This document shows, piece after piece, positions 1-7,155 of a DNA stretch of 15,850 nt. The notes under the pieces are model-generated. The model worked only from the letters and a program-made list of their open reading frames with translations, ran no database searches and was not told the DNA's origin. The DNA comes from JABCPE02 sp963509715 (lineage in GTDB: Bacteria; Bacteroidota; Bacteroidia; Flavobacteriales; Weeksellaceae), in contig CAUPCB010000036.1 in NCBI GenBank assembly GCA_963509715.1, positions 1 through 15,850 of the forward strand, read 5' to 3'. Positions within the stretch are counted from its first letter, which is position 1; each line of letters begins with the position of its first letter. The position numbers and the translations under genes are program-made.

Positions 1-415
1 CTATAAAATCTCCCCATTTGTATTTGCAACCAGCAAAACTGCACGATAAGAAGGTGGCTCCATTTCCACAAATAGCATAGGCACTCAATTGAAACATGCT
101 TTCGTCGAAAATAACGTGATCAATCACAGGGGTAAAATCGTCTGTTTCTTCAATGGCAAAATACTGCCACACCGAGCCTGAAAAGTCGGCATAAGATAGG
201 GAGGTATGGAGGGGTTTGGATATGTTTTCCCACATATAGCCATTTCGCAAAGGAACTTGCGCTCTTTCGCCTATGAGCTTAATCCCACGAAAGTCCTGCA
301 AGCCCTCTTCGGTAAGTCCGAATGGGGATACACTAAGATTTTGAGTTGCCGTAAGCACCTCTTGCAAAGTGGGATAGATATCCCATCGCCTTTTGAGTTT
401 GATTGATATTGCCAT
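1..415 (-). CDS. Hypothetical protein, partial (3' end beyond the window)
   Basis: An open frame reads leftwards from an ATG (complement of 413-415) to the window edge without a stop, giving at least 138 residues of an incomplete protein. It starts MAISIKLKRRWDIYP. The interior is rich in aromatic residues and contains several cysteines near the visible end (motif CSFAGCKY). There is no signal peptide and no membrane segment, so it is probably cytosolic. I do not recognise the family. A Bacteroidota-type promoter box lies 24 bases upstream of the start, which supports a real gene, and the reading frame has sensible codon use throughout. The nearby SUKH protein makes an immunity-type protein conceivable, but that is a guess from context only. 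Confidence 0.7.
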   Translation of the reverse strand, partial: MAISIKLKRRWDIYPTLQEVLTATQNLSVSPFGLTEEGLQDFRGIKLIGERAQVPLRNGYMWENISKPLHTSLSYADFSGSVWQYFAIEETDDFTPVIDHVIFDESMFQLSAYAICGNGATFLSCSFAGCKYKWGDFI

Positions 416-438
416 GAGGGTAATTTACTTGTTTGGAA

Positions 439-446
439 CAAAGATA
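439..446 (-). promoter_or_regulatory. Candidate -7 promoter box for the partial gene at the window start
   Basis: The minus strand reads TATCTTTG, an exact match to the Bacteroidota -7 consensus TAnnTTTG, 24 bases before the ATG at 415. I see no clear TTG at the expected -33 distance. A short inverted repeat, TATGA-GTTGT-TCATA (460-474), lies just upstream between the two promoter elements and could be an operator or chance. The rest of the 122-base gap (416-537) is AT-rich with no gene. Confidence 0.45.
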
Positions 447-537
447 GTGAATAAAGGGATATGAGTTGTTCATAATCATAACACCTTTATATAATCTCAC
501 ACAAAAGCATCTAATAGTTCATTTTTAGAATTTATAC

Positions 538-1542
538 TTATTTCTTCAAGTGTTTTAACAAAATATGCCGCATTGCATCAGAGAAAAGAGCAGTGGATAA
601 ATGTCCTGTGTTCCAAATTTCTACTTCCAGATTTCCATAAGCGGAAGCGTGCTGGTGAAGTGGTAAAAACAAATCATATCGTGCCATCACTGGAAATACA
701 TTTGGGGATTGATTTTCTTGCCATTGGGCTGAGAAATTTAGGTGATGTGTAATGATTTTGTTTCGCTCAATTTCACTTTCAGTAGCCTTTTTCTTTGGGA
801 AAATAAAAAACTTTTCGTGTGCCACTGTTCCTACTATCGGTACATAGAAATCTGCCGAATTATATGCCACTCGATGCCTGTTTGTTATCACAGCCCCCAA
901 GCTGAATCCGCCAATTTCGATAGTCTGTACTCCTTTTTGTCGTAAAGTGTGAATCAGCTTTTCGGTTAATTTCACACTCGTTGCCATCATTGCCATAAAG
1001 GTCGATAGGTTCGCTGTGCCCTGTTTCAAAGCCCCTTTTTGCTTGTGAAAAGGAGTTCGGACTATGATTAGGTTTATACCCAAATCATTGAGTATCTCTT
1101 TTTTGAAAATCTTAGAAAAAATCCCGTAAAAAGGATATTCCGATGCTCCGTGATGAAAAATGAGTGTATTGGAAGTGTCCGAATCCCATTTGTATACTAA
1201 AAATGCGGGATCTAAGACACCTGCTTTGGTAGAAGCTTTTACCTCGTATAATCCTTCTTTATCCCAATCGGGAATTTCTAAATTTATAGCTTCTAAGTGT
1301 TCTGTAAAATCAACTGTTTCCACTCCGATAGGAAAATAAATAGGTTCAGAATAAGCTACTTTGTCTACCAAAAAATTTAGATTAAAAGCAGGGATTTCTT
1401 TTTTAATCCCAGGATCTGATGCTTGTATGAAAGCTTTATCTATTTTTTCGTAAGACGGATTTCGAAACAGCCACAAAAGACTGATTGCTAAGCAAATAAT
1501 AATTGATAACAAAAATAAATATATCATCTTTTTGATTTTCAT
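538..1542 (-). CDS. Membrane-anchored alpha/beta hydrolase-like protein
   Basis: This 334-residue protein has a hydrophobic segment at about residues 7-25 behind a Lys-rich start (MKIKKM), with no obvious cleavage site, so it is probably a signal anchor with the body in the periplasm. The C-terminal part looks like an alpha/beta hydrolase. There is a nucleophile elbow GFSLG (Ser214), a plausible acid Asp290 in ARYDLFLP, and a C-terminal His314 in NTGHLS, in the correct order for a Ser-Asp-His triad. A strand ending in FHHGASEYPFYG (129-140) is where the oxyanion-hole region normally sits. Substrate is unknown; esterase or lipase activity is an inference from the fold. It lies 74 bases downstream of the SUKH gene on the same strand and may be co-transcribed with it. 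Confidence 0.8.
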   Translation of the reverse strand: MKIKKMIYLFLLSIIICLAISLLWLFRNPSYEKIDKAFIQASDPGIKKEIPAFNLNFLVDKVAYSEPIYFPIGVETVDFTEHLEAINLEIPDWDKEGLYEVKASTKAGVLDPAFLVYKWDSDTSNTLIFHHGASEYPFYGIFSKIFKKEILNDLGINLIIVRTPFHKQKGALKQGTANLSTFMAMMATSVKLTEKLIHTLRQKGVQTIEIGGFSLGAVITNRHRVAYNSADFYVPIVGTVAHEKFFIFPKKKATESEIERNKIITHHLNFSAQWQENQSPNVFPVMARYDLFLPLHQHASAYGNLEVEIWNTGHLSTALFSDAMRHILLKHLKK

Positions 1543-1616
1543 TCTAACCTTTTTTATACCAATCTATATATCTACAAAATCCATAAATTCATACTTTTTT
1601 GTCTAAATAAAATAAT

Positions 1617-2138
1617 TTATTCAATTAAAGATAAAGGCTCAAAAGTGGGTAATAATGGCTCGGTATGGAATTTTAATATTGATTTGTAAGTGGTTTCGCT
1701 GGTCAGATTGGTGATGAATTCCTGAAAATTATTCCCTGCAAAATAGATTCCCACAGGAAAATCCACGAGATAAATAGGATATTCGCCGTTTTGAGATTTT
1801 CTAATATCCCAAAATACAACTTCGCCGTTTTCACTTGCCATAAAGGGCTGAGCGTTGGCAAGCAGCTCCATTTCTTCCTCTTTGTCAAATATGGCCAAAT
1901 CTACATATTCCTGAAAAATATTTTTCCAATAAGCGTTACGATGCTCCAAAGCATCACAAAAAGGGCTGTTTGCTCCCATAGGAATATAGCTGAGAAAGAG
2001 TCCCAAGAGCCGACCGAAACCCACTTCTCTCGTAAATTCCAGATAGGAAGGAGGTAGTTCCCAGTCGTTGCTAATCCTAGTAATATTACTAGACAGCGTT
2101 CGCTCACCTTCTTTTATAGTCAAAAGTTCTTGGTACAT
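1617..2138 (-). CDS. SMI1/KNR4 (SUKH) family protein
   Basis: This 173-residue soluble protein shows the hallmarks of the SUKH superfamily. An N-terminal ELPPSYLEFTREVGFGRL (27-44) matches the 'LP..y..fl...NG.G' helix and turn. A central PFMASENGEVVFWD (98-111) matches the conserved strand pair, and a late YFAGNNFQEFI (132-142) matches the final strand-helix. SUKH proteins are common as immunity proteins against secreted nuclease and other polymorphic toxins, and also occur as stand-alone regulators. No toxin gene is visible in the window, so the role cannot be fixed. The start ATG is 26 bases downstream of the stop of the flavoprotein gene, suggesting co-transcription. Confidence 0.8.
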   Translation of the reverse strand: MYQELLTIKEGERTLSSNITRISNDWELPPSYLEFTREVGFGRLLGLFLSYIPMGANSPFCDALEHRNAYWKNIFQEYVDLAIFDKEEEMELLANAQPFMASENGEVVFWDIRKSQNGEYPIYLVDFPVGIYFAGNNFQEFITNLTSETTYKSILKFHTEPLLPTFEPLSLIE

Positions 2139-2164
2139 ATGATGATTTTAAGATGAAAAAACCT

Positions 2165-2821
2165 TTACCAGCACCCTTGGTCAGCCACACTTTTGTGCTC
2201 ATTTATTAAATCAATAAGCTTTACAAAATGCTGAAATGCGGTCTCTGATAGGTTTTTTTTGGAGGGAACAGCATCAAACGAATACACAGGAGAAGCCCAC
2301 CCAGCACCGATGACTTCAAAGGTTTCTTGTAAAGGAATAAGGTAGGTTTCCACCGTTTTGTTTGGTGGTGAATATCTTTCTTTTGAGCCGCCTATGGTTA
2401 TGGAAGCGATTATCACTTTATCTTTGAATTTACCCGAAAGCCTGTTGCCTTTGAAATAGTCATATAGCACATCATCTATCCATTTCTTGAGAAGTGCAGG
2501 CGTTCCGTACCAATACAAAGGAAACTGCAGGATGATAAAATCTGCATTTTTTATGGCTTCTTGTTCCGCTTTTACATTGATTTGATAGTTTGGATAGAGC
2601 TTGTCCAAACGGCGGATGCTGATTTGTTTTCCGAAGTGTTTTTCTAATTCTTTCAAAATAGCTTTATTAGCCTTAGATTTTTCTAAATTAGGATGCCCAG
2701 AAATGACCAAAATCTTACTTTCTGATGAAAAAATCTTGTCCGCTGTTCTTGGTTGTGAGGACAAATGCACCGAAAATCCTACAAAAAACAATACCAGAAA
2801 AATATTTTTAAAGAGTTTCAT
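2165..2821 (-). CDS. Flavodoxin-like NAD(P)H oxidoreductase (NQO/KefF/MdaB type) with signal peptide
   Basis: Residues 36-210 match the flavodoxin_2 family of FMN/FAD-dependent quinone reductases. The phosphate-binding loop is SGHPN (41-45). The flavin-contact strand-turn is QFPLYWYGTPALLKKWID (99-116), and a later glycine loop is TIGGSKERY (142-150). The family normally starts at the first strand (here KILVISGHPN). This protein has about 35 extra residues, with a hydrophobic stretch (5-20) followed by HLSSQP, which looks like a Bacteroidota signal peptide cleaved before Gln. That would export a flavoenzyme that usually works in the cytosol. No internal Met is available as an alternative start. 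Expected activity is two-electron quinone or nitro-compound reduction; the substrate is unknown. The gene lies 75 bases downstream of holA. Confidence 0.85.
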   Translation of the reverse strand: MKLFKNIFLVLFFVGFSVHLSSQPRTADKIFSSESKILVISGHPNLEKSKANKAILKELEKHFGKQISIRRLDKLYPNYQINVKAEQEAIKNADFIILQFPLYWYGTPALLKKWIDDVLYDYFKGNRLSGKFKDKVIIASITIGGSKERYSPPNKTVETYLIPLQETFEVIGAGWASPVYSFDAVPSKKNLSETAFQHFVKLIDLINEHKSVADQGCW

Positions 2822-2896
2822 AATGATAGTTTTTAGAATTAAAGGATAAATATAAGAAACGCTTTGGAGATTTTTTACAACTTTTGAAAAAATAAA

Positions 2897-3928
2897 TCAA
2901 ACACTGATTTTATCAATGTTCAAAAGTTTATAGACCATTTCTTTCAGCAGTTCGTTTTCTTCGGTTTGGTTGGTGCCGAGCCCTTTTCCTTTTAAATCAA
3001 ATTCCCTGAGAATGGAGATGGCTCTGGTGGCGTGTTTCAGCGGATAAAACCGAGCCGCTTCAGCATAATCCTTCACAAAGTAAGGGTTTATCCCTAAGTC
3101 AGAGGCTATCACTTGCGGAGATTGTCCTGCTAAAGTGTGGTATAAAACAATGTTGGAAAAAAAGTTGTACAAATTCCCTATTGTAAGCACCAGCGGATTG
3201 GTTTTAGGATTTTTGCCCATATAATAAACGATTTTGAACGCTGCCGAACTATTTTTAGTCCCGAGAGCCTTCTGCAGCTCAAAAACATTGTATTCCTTGC
3301 TGATTCCTATATGTCTTTCGATGAGTTTTTCATCTAAAATTTCGTTTTCTTTTAAAATGAGTTTTAGTTTTTGTAGCTCGTTAGCTATTCTAGACAAATC
3401 ATTTCCTAAATATTCAGCCAAGAGCGTAGGAATATTCGGTGCAGTTTTGATGTCAAGGGAAGCGCACTCTTGCTGAATCCATTTTGAAAGGTTGTAGTCT
3501 TTCACAGGCTCGCTGTAGTGGAGCATTTTCGCGTGTTCTAATGCCTTTGCGAATCTCTTACGAGAGTCTATTTTCTTTTGTTTGTGAGCGAAAACAAGTA
3601 TCGTGGAGGGAACGGGATTTTCTATATATCTCAAAAAAATATCCTGTTCTTCTTCATTTAGCTTTAAATCTTGGGCTTCCTTTACGATAATTACCTGATA
3701 ATCACCTATCATAGGGTATTGGTCGGCCAAGGAAAGTATTTCTGCATAGGAAGAATCTTTTCCGTAGACAATCATCTGGTTGAAAGTTTTTTCTTCCTCC
3801 GTAAGAATGCCGTTTTCAAGGAGTTTCACGGCAAGGTCTATGTAGTAAGGCTCTTCTCCATGGAAAAAATAAATAGGAGAAAATTCTTTATTTTTAATAT
3901 TTTTGGAAATAATTTCTAAATCTTTCAT
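2897..3928 (-). CDS. holA: DNA polymerase III subunit delta
   Basis: This 343-residue protein is the delta subunit of the clamp-loader complex, which opens the beta sliding clamp on DNA during replication. The N-terminal part carries the typical FSPIYFFHGEEPYYIDLAV (16-34), equivalent to the beta-clamp interacting and degenerate AAA+ region. The middle has LGNDLSRIANELQKLKL (174-190), the conserved HolA segment before the collar domain, followed by IGISKEYNVFELQKALG. Length and layout are normal for Bacteroidota HolA. The start ATG is 3 bases from the ATG of the diverging HsdR-N gene, so its promoter must lie inside that gene (see the box at 3988-3995). It is probably followed by the flavoprotein gene after a 75-base gap. 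Confidence 0.95.
   Translation of the reverse strand: MKDLEIISKNIKNKEFSPIYFFHGEEPYYIDLAVKLLENGILTEEEKTFNQMIVYGKDSSYAEILSLADQYPMIGDYQVIIVKEAQDLKLNEEEQDIFLRYIENPVPSTILVFAHKQKKIDSRKRFAKALEHAKMLHYSEPVKDYNLSKWIQQECASLDIKTAPNIPTLLAEYLGNDLSRIANELQKLKLILKENEILDEKLIERHIGISKEYNVFELQKALGTKNSSAAFKIVYYMGKNPKTNPLVLTIGNLYNFFSNIVLYHTLAGQSPQVIASDLGINPYFVKDYAEAARFYPLKHATRAISILREFDLKGKGLGTNQTEENELLKEMVYKLLNIDKISV
3898..3905 (+). promoter_or_regulatory. Candidate -7 promoter box for the HsdR-N gene
   Basis: The plus strand reads TATTTTTG, an exact TAnnTTTG match, 26 bases before the ATG at 3932. It lies within the 5' end of holA on the other strand. No TTG is seen at -33, and this AT-rich Lys/Asn-coding stretch could produce the match by chance. 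Confidence 0.35.
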
Positions 3929-3931
3929 AAT

Positions 3932-4360
3932 ATGCAGTTACCAAGGCTCAATTTTGAGCAGGATTTTGATTTTAAAATAAAGCAGGACAAAGATACATTT
4001 TTTATTTATGATTTGGTTCGCAGGGCTTATTTAGTTCTCACGCCAGAGGAGTGGGTGCGGCAGCACTGGGTGCATTATTTTCATTTCATAAAGGGCAAAA
4101 GCCTCTCTTCGCTCATCTTGGAACGAAAAATAGAACTGAACGGCACCACCAAAAGGATAGATTTACTCGTAACGGAAAAAACCGAACCGCAGATATTATT
4201 AGAATGCAAAGCCCCTCATATAGCCCTTACCGAGAGCGTTTTCGAACAGGCAGCGAGATATAATACCATAATTTCTGCTCCCCAGATTATCCTAAGCAAT
4301 GGGCTTCAGCATATTTATGCAAGGCTGGAGCAGGGACAGTATTTTTTTGAAAAACAATAA
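3932..4360 (+). CDS. Stand-alone HsdR N-terminal-type PD-(D/E)xK protein
   Basis: This 142-residue protein resembles the N-terminal nuclease domain of type I restriction HsdR subunits (HSDR_N_2-like) without the helicase. Visible features are a region with LTPEEWVRQHWVHYF (36-50), then KRIDLLV with Asp77, then ILLECKAP with Glu91 and Lys93, completing a PD-D/ExK metal-binding core. After it comes EQAARYN, where Gln106 and Tyr110 form the QxxxY motif typical of HsdR nucleases. All catalytic residues are present, so DNA cleavage or binding is plausible. There are no hsdM or hsdS genes nearby, so it is not part of a restriction system here. It diverges from holA by 3 bases and converges on batA with 5 bases between stop codons. 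Association with holA suggests a housekeeping DNA role, which is inference. Confidence 0.85.
   Translation: MQLPRLNFEQDFDFKIKQDKDTFFIYDLVRRAYLVLTPEEWVRQHWVHYFHFIKGKSLSSLILERKIELNGTTKRIDLLVTEKTEPQILLECKAPHIALTESVFEQAARYNTIISAPQIILSNGLQHIYARLEQGQYFFEKQ
3988..3995 (-). promoter_or_regulatory. Candidate -7 promoter box for holA
   Basis: The minus strand reads TATCTTTG, an exact TAnnTTTG match, 59 bases before the holA ATG and inside the coding region of the diverging HsdR-N gene. I do not see a matching -33 TTG. Because the two start codons are only 3 bases apart, a promoter in this position is required for holA unless it is transcribed from further away. Confidence 0.4.
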
Positions 4361-4365
4361 AAATA

Positions 4366-5349
4366 TTACTGAATACTTCTAAAAAACTTCCATCTCAAAA
4401 CAGCATCCAGACAAAGAAATCCCAGCCCAATCCACAGAAAAACTCTGAAAAACTCTGTGTATTCGTAGTTTTTCTTTCCTTTGATTTTTGTTTTCTCTAA
4501 CTCATTGATTTCCTTATAGATATATTCTAAACTCTCGCTGGAATCGGCACGGAAGTATTTTCCGCCTGTGTTTTCCGCAATAGAATTGAGCAGATGCTCG
4601 TCTATTTCTACTTTTTGAGGAACGAAATATACACCCCCAAAACCATCAACAGCGGGAGATTCTGCGTATCCATCCGTACCAATACCGATGGTGTAGACCT
4701 TTATCCCATTATTTCTAGCCAAATCGCTGGCAACCTCCGCAGGCATTGCGTTTCTTGTAGTATTCATTCCATCGGTCATCAGGATGATTACTTTGCTCTT
4801 GGACTGGCTTTTTATCAGGTGTTTGGTGGCTACTGCCAGCCCTTCGCCTATGGCGGTTCCGTGGGCTACATCGCCAGGCTGCATTTCTTCTATTTCGGTA
4901 GAAATCACCTCGTGGTCGGTGGTCAGCGGCACTCTCATAAAGGCTTCAGCGGCGTAGATGACCAGCCCAAGTCTGTCATTTTCCCTTTGTGAAACGAAAT
5001 CTTGAGAAAGTTTTTTCAGTACAGTCAGTCGGTCTGGGCTAAAATCCCTTGCCAGCATACTGAGCGAAATATCCACCGCTAAAACGATGTCAATGCCCTG
5101 TTCATAGTTGTTTTTAATGGTGTAGGTGCGTGGCCTTGCCAGTGCAATAATCAGGGCAGAGAGAATAAAATATTTGGATAAAGTGAGTATTTTATTTACC
5201 CAAAAATAGCCATTGCCCGTTTGTATATTTTGGGTAGAGGGTATGAGGATACCTTTTTGTTTTCTTTTCTTTAAATCCTTGATAATTAAAGGAATAAATA
5301 ATGAAAACAAAGCCAAAAACCACGGACTATGAAACTCAAAATTAAACAT
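4366..5349 (-). CDS. batA: BatA, von Willebrand factor A domain membrane protein
   Basis: This 327-residue inner-membrane protein has the BatA layout: two N-terminal membrane segments (about 8-24 and 52-71), a periplasmic VWA domain, and a C-terminal membrane segment (about 303-320). The metal-ion-dependent adhesion site is complete: DISLS (Asp93, Ser95, Ser97), Thr165 in HGTAIGEG, and Asp193 in MTDGMN. The segment FHSPWFLALFSLFIPLI at the N-terminus is the usual BatA start. Bat proteins work with MoxR-type ATPases in envelope stress and oxygen tolerance, as first described in Bacteroides fragilis. The ATG overlaps the end of the BatD-like gene by 8 bases, indicating translational coupling. 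It is the last gene of the operon; batB, batC and batE do not follow. Confidence 0.93.
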   Translation of the reverse strand: MFNFEFHSPWFLALFSLFIPLIIKDLKKRKQKGILIPSTQNIQTGNGYFWVNKILTLSKYFILSALIIALARPRTYTIKNNYEQGIDIVLAVDISLSMLARDFSPDRLTVLKKLSQDFVSQRENDRLGLVIYAAEAFMRVPLTTDHEVISTEIEEMQPGDVAHGTAIGEGLAVATKHLIKSQSKSKVIILMTDGMNTTRNAMPAEVASDLARNNGIKVYTIGIGTDGYAESPAVDGFGGVYFVPQKVEIDEHLLNSIAENTGGKYFRADSSESLEYIYKEINELEKTKIKGKKNYEYTEFFRVFLWIGLGFLCLDAVLRWKFFRSIQ

Positions 5350-6229
5350 TGTCTATATCTGTTTTAGGGTTAAAATTAGTAGAATGTATAATGTTTTTTA
5401 TTGAGTCAAAATCACTTTCCATCGTATTTTTTTCAGGAATGGTCTTCGCGAATTTTACTAAATCTCCACGAGTCAGCACTTTTTCAAAGACTTCTATCTC
5501 TTCATCTGAAATATAATGCTTATTTTTCATTAAATCTATCAAATCTTCTGTTAGCAGAATGTCAGCAGGAATTTGTTTATTATCAGAAAGATAGCCTCTG
5601 CATATTTCTATCAGTTCTATATAGAAAAGGCGGTATTCGTTCTTTTCTATCAGGTTTTTGCCCTTTAGCTGTTCTAATTTTTTCAATGCTTTCAAAGCTG
5701 GATTTTCTACGCGCAGATTTTTTACTTTTCTATTAAAAATAAATAAAAAGACAAATCCTAAAATCCCTAAAATAACAAGTCCGCCGAAGAAATAGTTTTT
5801 ATACATTTCCCAATAGTCTGAAAAAGAGAGCTCTACCTCTTCATTCGGCATGATGTCGTTGATATCCTCGCCCTGCTGGGTGGGATTGATAACTTCTATT
5901 TCATAAGGCGTGGTGCGGTGGATTTCCTCGCCGATTTTAAATTCCAAAGTAGGAATGCTGTGTTTTCCTTCCTCGTAAATCGTAAATTCTATAATTCGTT
6001 CGTAGCTGTTTGGTTTTTCGGAAATGCTGTCTTTTGTTTCTTCAAAACTAAACGGCAGAAGCCCATTTTTCGGTGCTGAAATTACATTTTTTTGGTTTAG
6101 ATTTTCTATTTTAACTTTGAAAACAGCCGTTTCACCGGGTTCTATTTTTTGTTTATCCAAACTCGTAGAAAGCTGCTGTGCAAACCCAAATGCGGTTCCG
6201 AAAAAGAAAAGTAAAAAATATTTTTTCAT
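5342..6229 (-). CDS. BatD-like protein of the MoxR/Bat operon
   Basis: This 295-residue protein starts with a clear signal peptide (hydrophobic 4-16, ending GFAQQ, probable cut before Gln). A periplasmic beta-rich domain follows (about 20-115) with KIEPGETAVFKVKIENL, typical of immunoglobulin-like BatD or DUF4381-type modules. There is an acidic linker, one membrane segment (about 146-165), and a cytosolic helical tail with LKALKKLEQLKGK and a YRLFYIELIEICRGYL segment. Position between the DUF58 gene and batA is the usual one for this accessory protein in Flavobacteriia. It likely couples the MoxR/DUF58 part in the cytosol to VWA proteins in the periplasm, which is inference. It lies 56 bases downstream of the DUF58 gene and overlaps batA by 8 bases. 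Confidence 0.8.
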   Translation of the reverse strand: MKKYFLLFFFGTAFGFAQQLSTSLDKQKIEPGETAVFKVKIENLNQKNVISAPKNGLLPFSFEETKDSISEKPNSYERIIEFTIYEEGKHSIPTLEFKIGEEIHRTTPYEIEVINPTQQGEDINDIMPNEEVELSFSDYWEMYKNYFFGGLVILGILGFVFLFIFNRKVKNLRVENPALKALKKLEQLKGKNLIEKNEYRLFYIELIEICRGYLSDNKQIPADILLTEDLIDLMKNKHYISDEEIEVFEKVLTRGDLVKFAKTIPEKNTMESDFDSIKNIIHSTNFNPKTDIDNV

Positions 6230-6285
6230 CTTTTATCTATGGCGACTAAAATCGTTAAAATGCCTTCTTTTATTGATTTTTTTTG

Positions 6286-7155
6286 TTATTTTTTAAAATA
6301 TTTTCTTAGTTCTTTCACATACTCATCGCCTGTTTTTAGGCTGATGAATCCTGCTGAAGCACTATCAAAAATTTCCTTTGTTTTTAGTTCTTTTTTTATT
6401 TGATTTTCTTTAAAATTTTCCTGCCATCTGCGGTCAGATGTATTTACCCAAATCTGCTTTTCTGTTTCGCTGTCGAATAGTAGAGCATAGCCGATGTCAG
6501 GGATTTCGCTGTCTTTTTCATCAGAGATTTTCAGTCCTAAAATTTGGTGTTTTTTAGAAACTGTTTTCAGTATTTTTTCTTGAAAATCATCATTAAAATC
6601 CGATAAAACGAAAATAAAAGATTTCTTTTTAAAAACATTCATCATATATTCCAAAGCCTTGTCCAGATGGGTTTCAGAGGCGATGTAATCAGATGAAATG
6701 ATATCAGATATCATAGCCAAAAGGTGTTTTTTTCCTTTTTGTGGTGGGACGACTTTATAGACTTTATCCGCAAAGAGAATGAGCCCTACTTTGTCATTGT
6801 TTTTTAGTGCTGAAAAGCCTATACTTGCGCAGATTTCGGCTACGAATTCCTTTTTTAGCGAAATTTTCGTTCCATAGTCCATAGATGCCGATATATCCAC
6901 TAAGAGCATTATAGTCAGTTCCCGCTCTTCTTCCATTACTTTCACAAAAGGCTGTTGGAATCGGGCGGTTTTGTTCCAGTCTATTCTGCGGATTTCATCG
7001 CCGAACTGGTAGGGTCTTATCTCGGCAAAAGTCATTCCCTGTCCCTTGAATGCAGAATGATACGCACCCATAAGGGAGGCATCAGTCTCCCTGCGGGAAC
7101 GGATTTCTATTTGTTTTACTTTTTTTATAATATCTTTGATGTCCAGTCTGCTCAT
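6286..7155 (-). CDS. DUF58 domain protein (VWA-like partner of MoxR)
   Basis: This is a 289-residue cytosolic protein. The hallmark DUF58 block YQFGDEIRRIDWNKTAR (49-65) is present, followed by a VWA-like fold with DISAS (Asp87, Ser89, Ser91). DUF58 proteins are the standard cytosolic partner encoded beside MoxR AAA+ ATPases. I chose the ATG at 7155, giving MSRLDIKDIIKK. It overlaps the nrdD stop by one base (TAATG on the minus strand) and matches the family's normal start. A longer frame from a TTG at 7215 would add 20 residues inside nrdD and is unlikely. The TAATG junction implies translational coupling to nrdD, so expression of the Bat module is tied to the ribonucleotide reductase. A 56-base gap follows before the BatD-like gene. 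Confidence 0.92.
   Translation of the reverse strand: MSRLDIKDIIKKVKQIEIRSRRETDASLMGAYHSAFKGQGMTFAEIRPYQFGDEIRRIDWNKTARFQQPFVKVMEEERELTIMLLVDISASMDYGTKISLKKEFVAEICASIGFSALKNNDKVGLILFADKVYKVVPPQKGKKHLLAMISDIISSDYIASETHLDKALEYMMNVFKKKSFIFVLSDFNDDFQEKILKTVSKKHQILGLKISDEKDSEIPDIGYALLFDSETEKQIWVNTSDRRWQENFKENQIKKELKTKEIFDSASAGFISLKTGDEYVKELRKYFKK

Noticed and set aside
206..406. A 66-codon plus-strand open frame
   Set aside because: It lies opposite the partial minus-strand gene at 1-415, which has a promoter box and an uninterrupted frame to the window edge; the plus-strand frame is a shadow.
3932..4360. Remnant of a type I restriction system
   Set aside because: The protein is compact with complete catalytic residues and there are no hsdM, hsdS or helicase fragments next to it; a stand-alone domain protein is the better reading.
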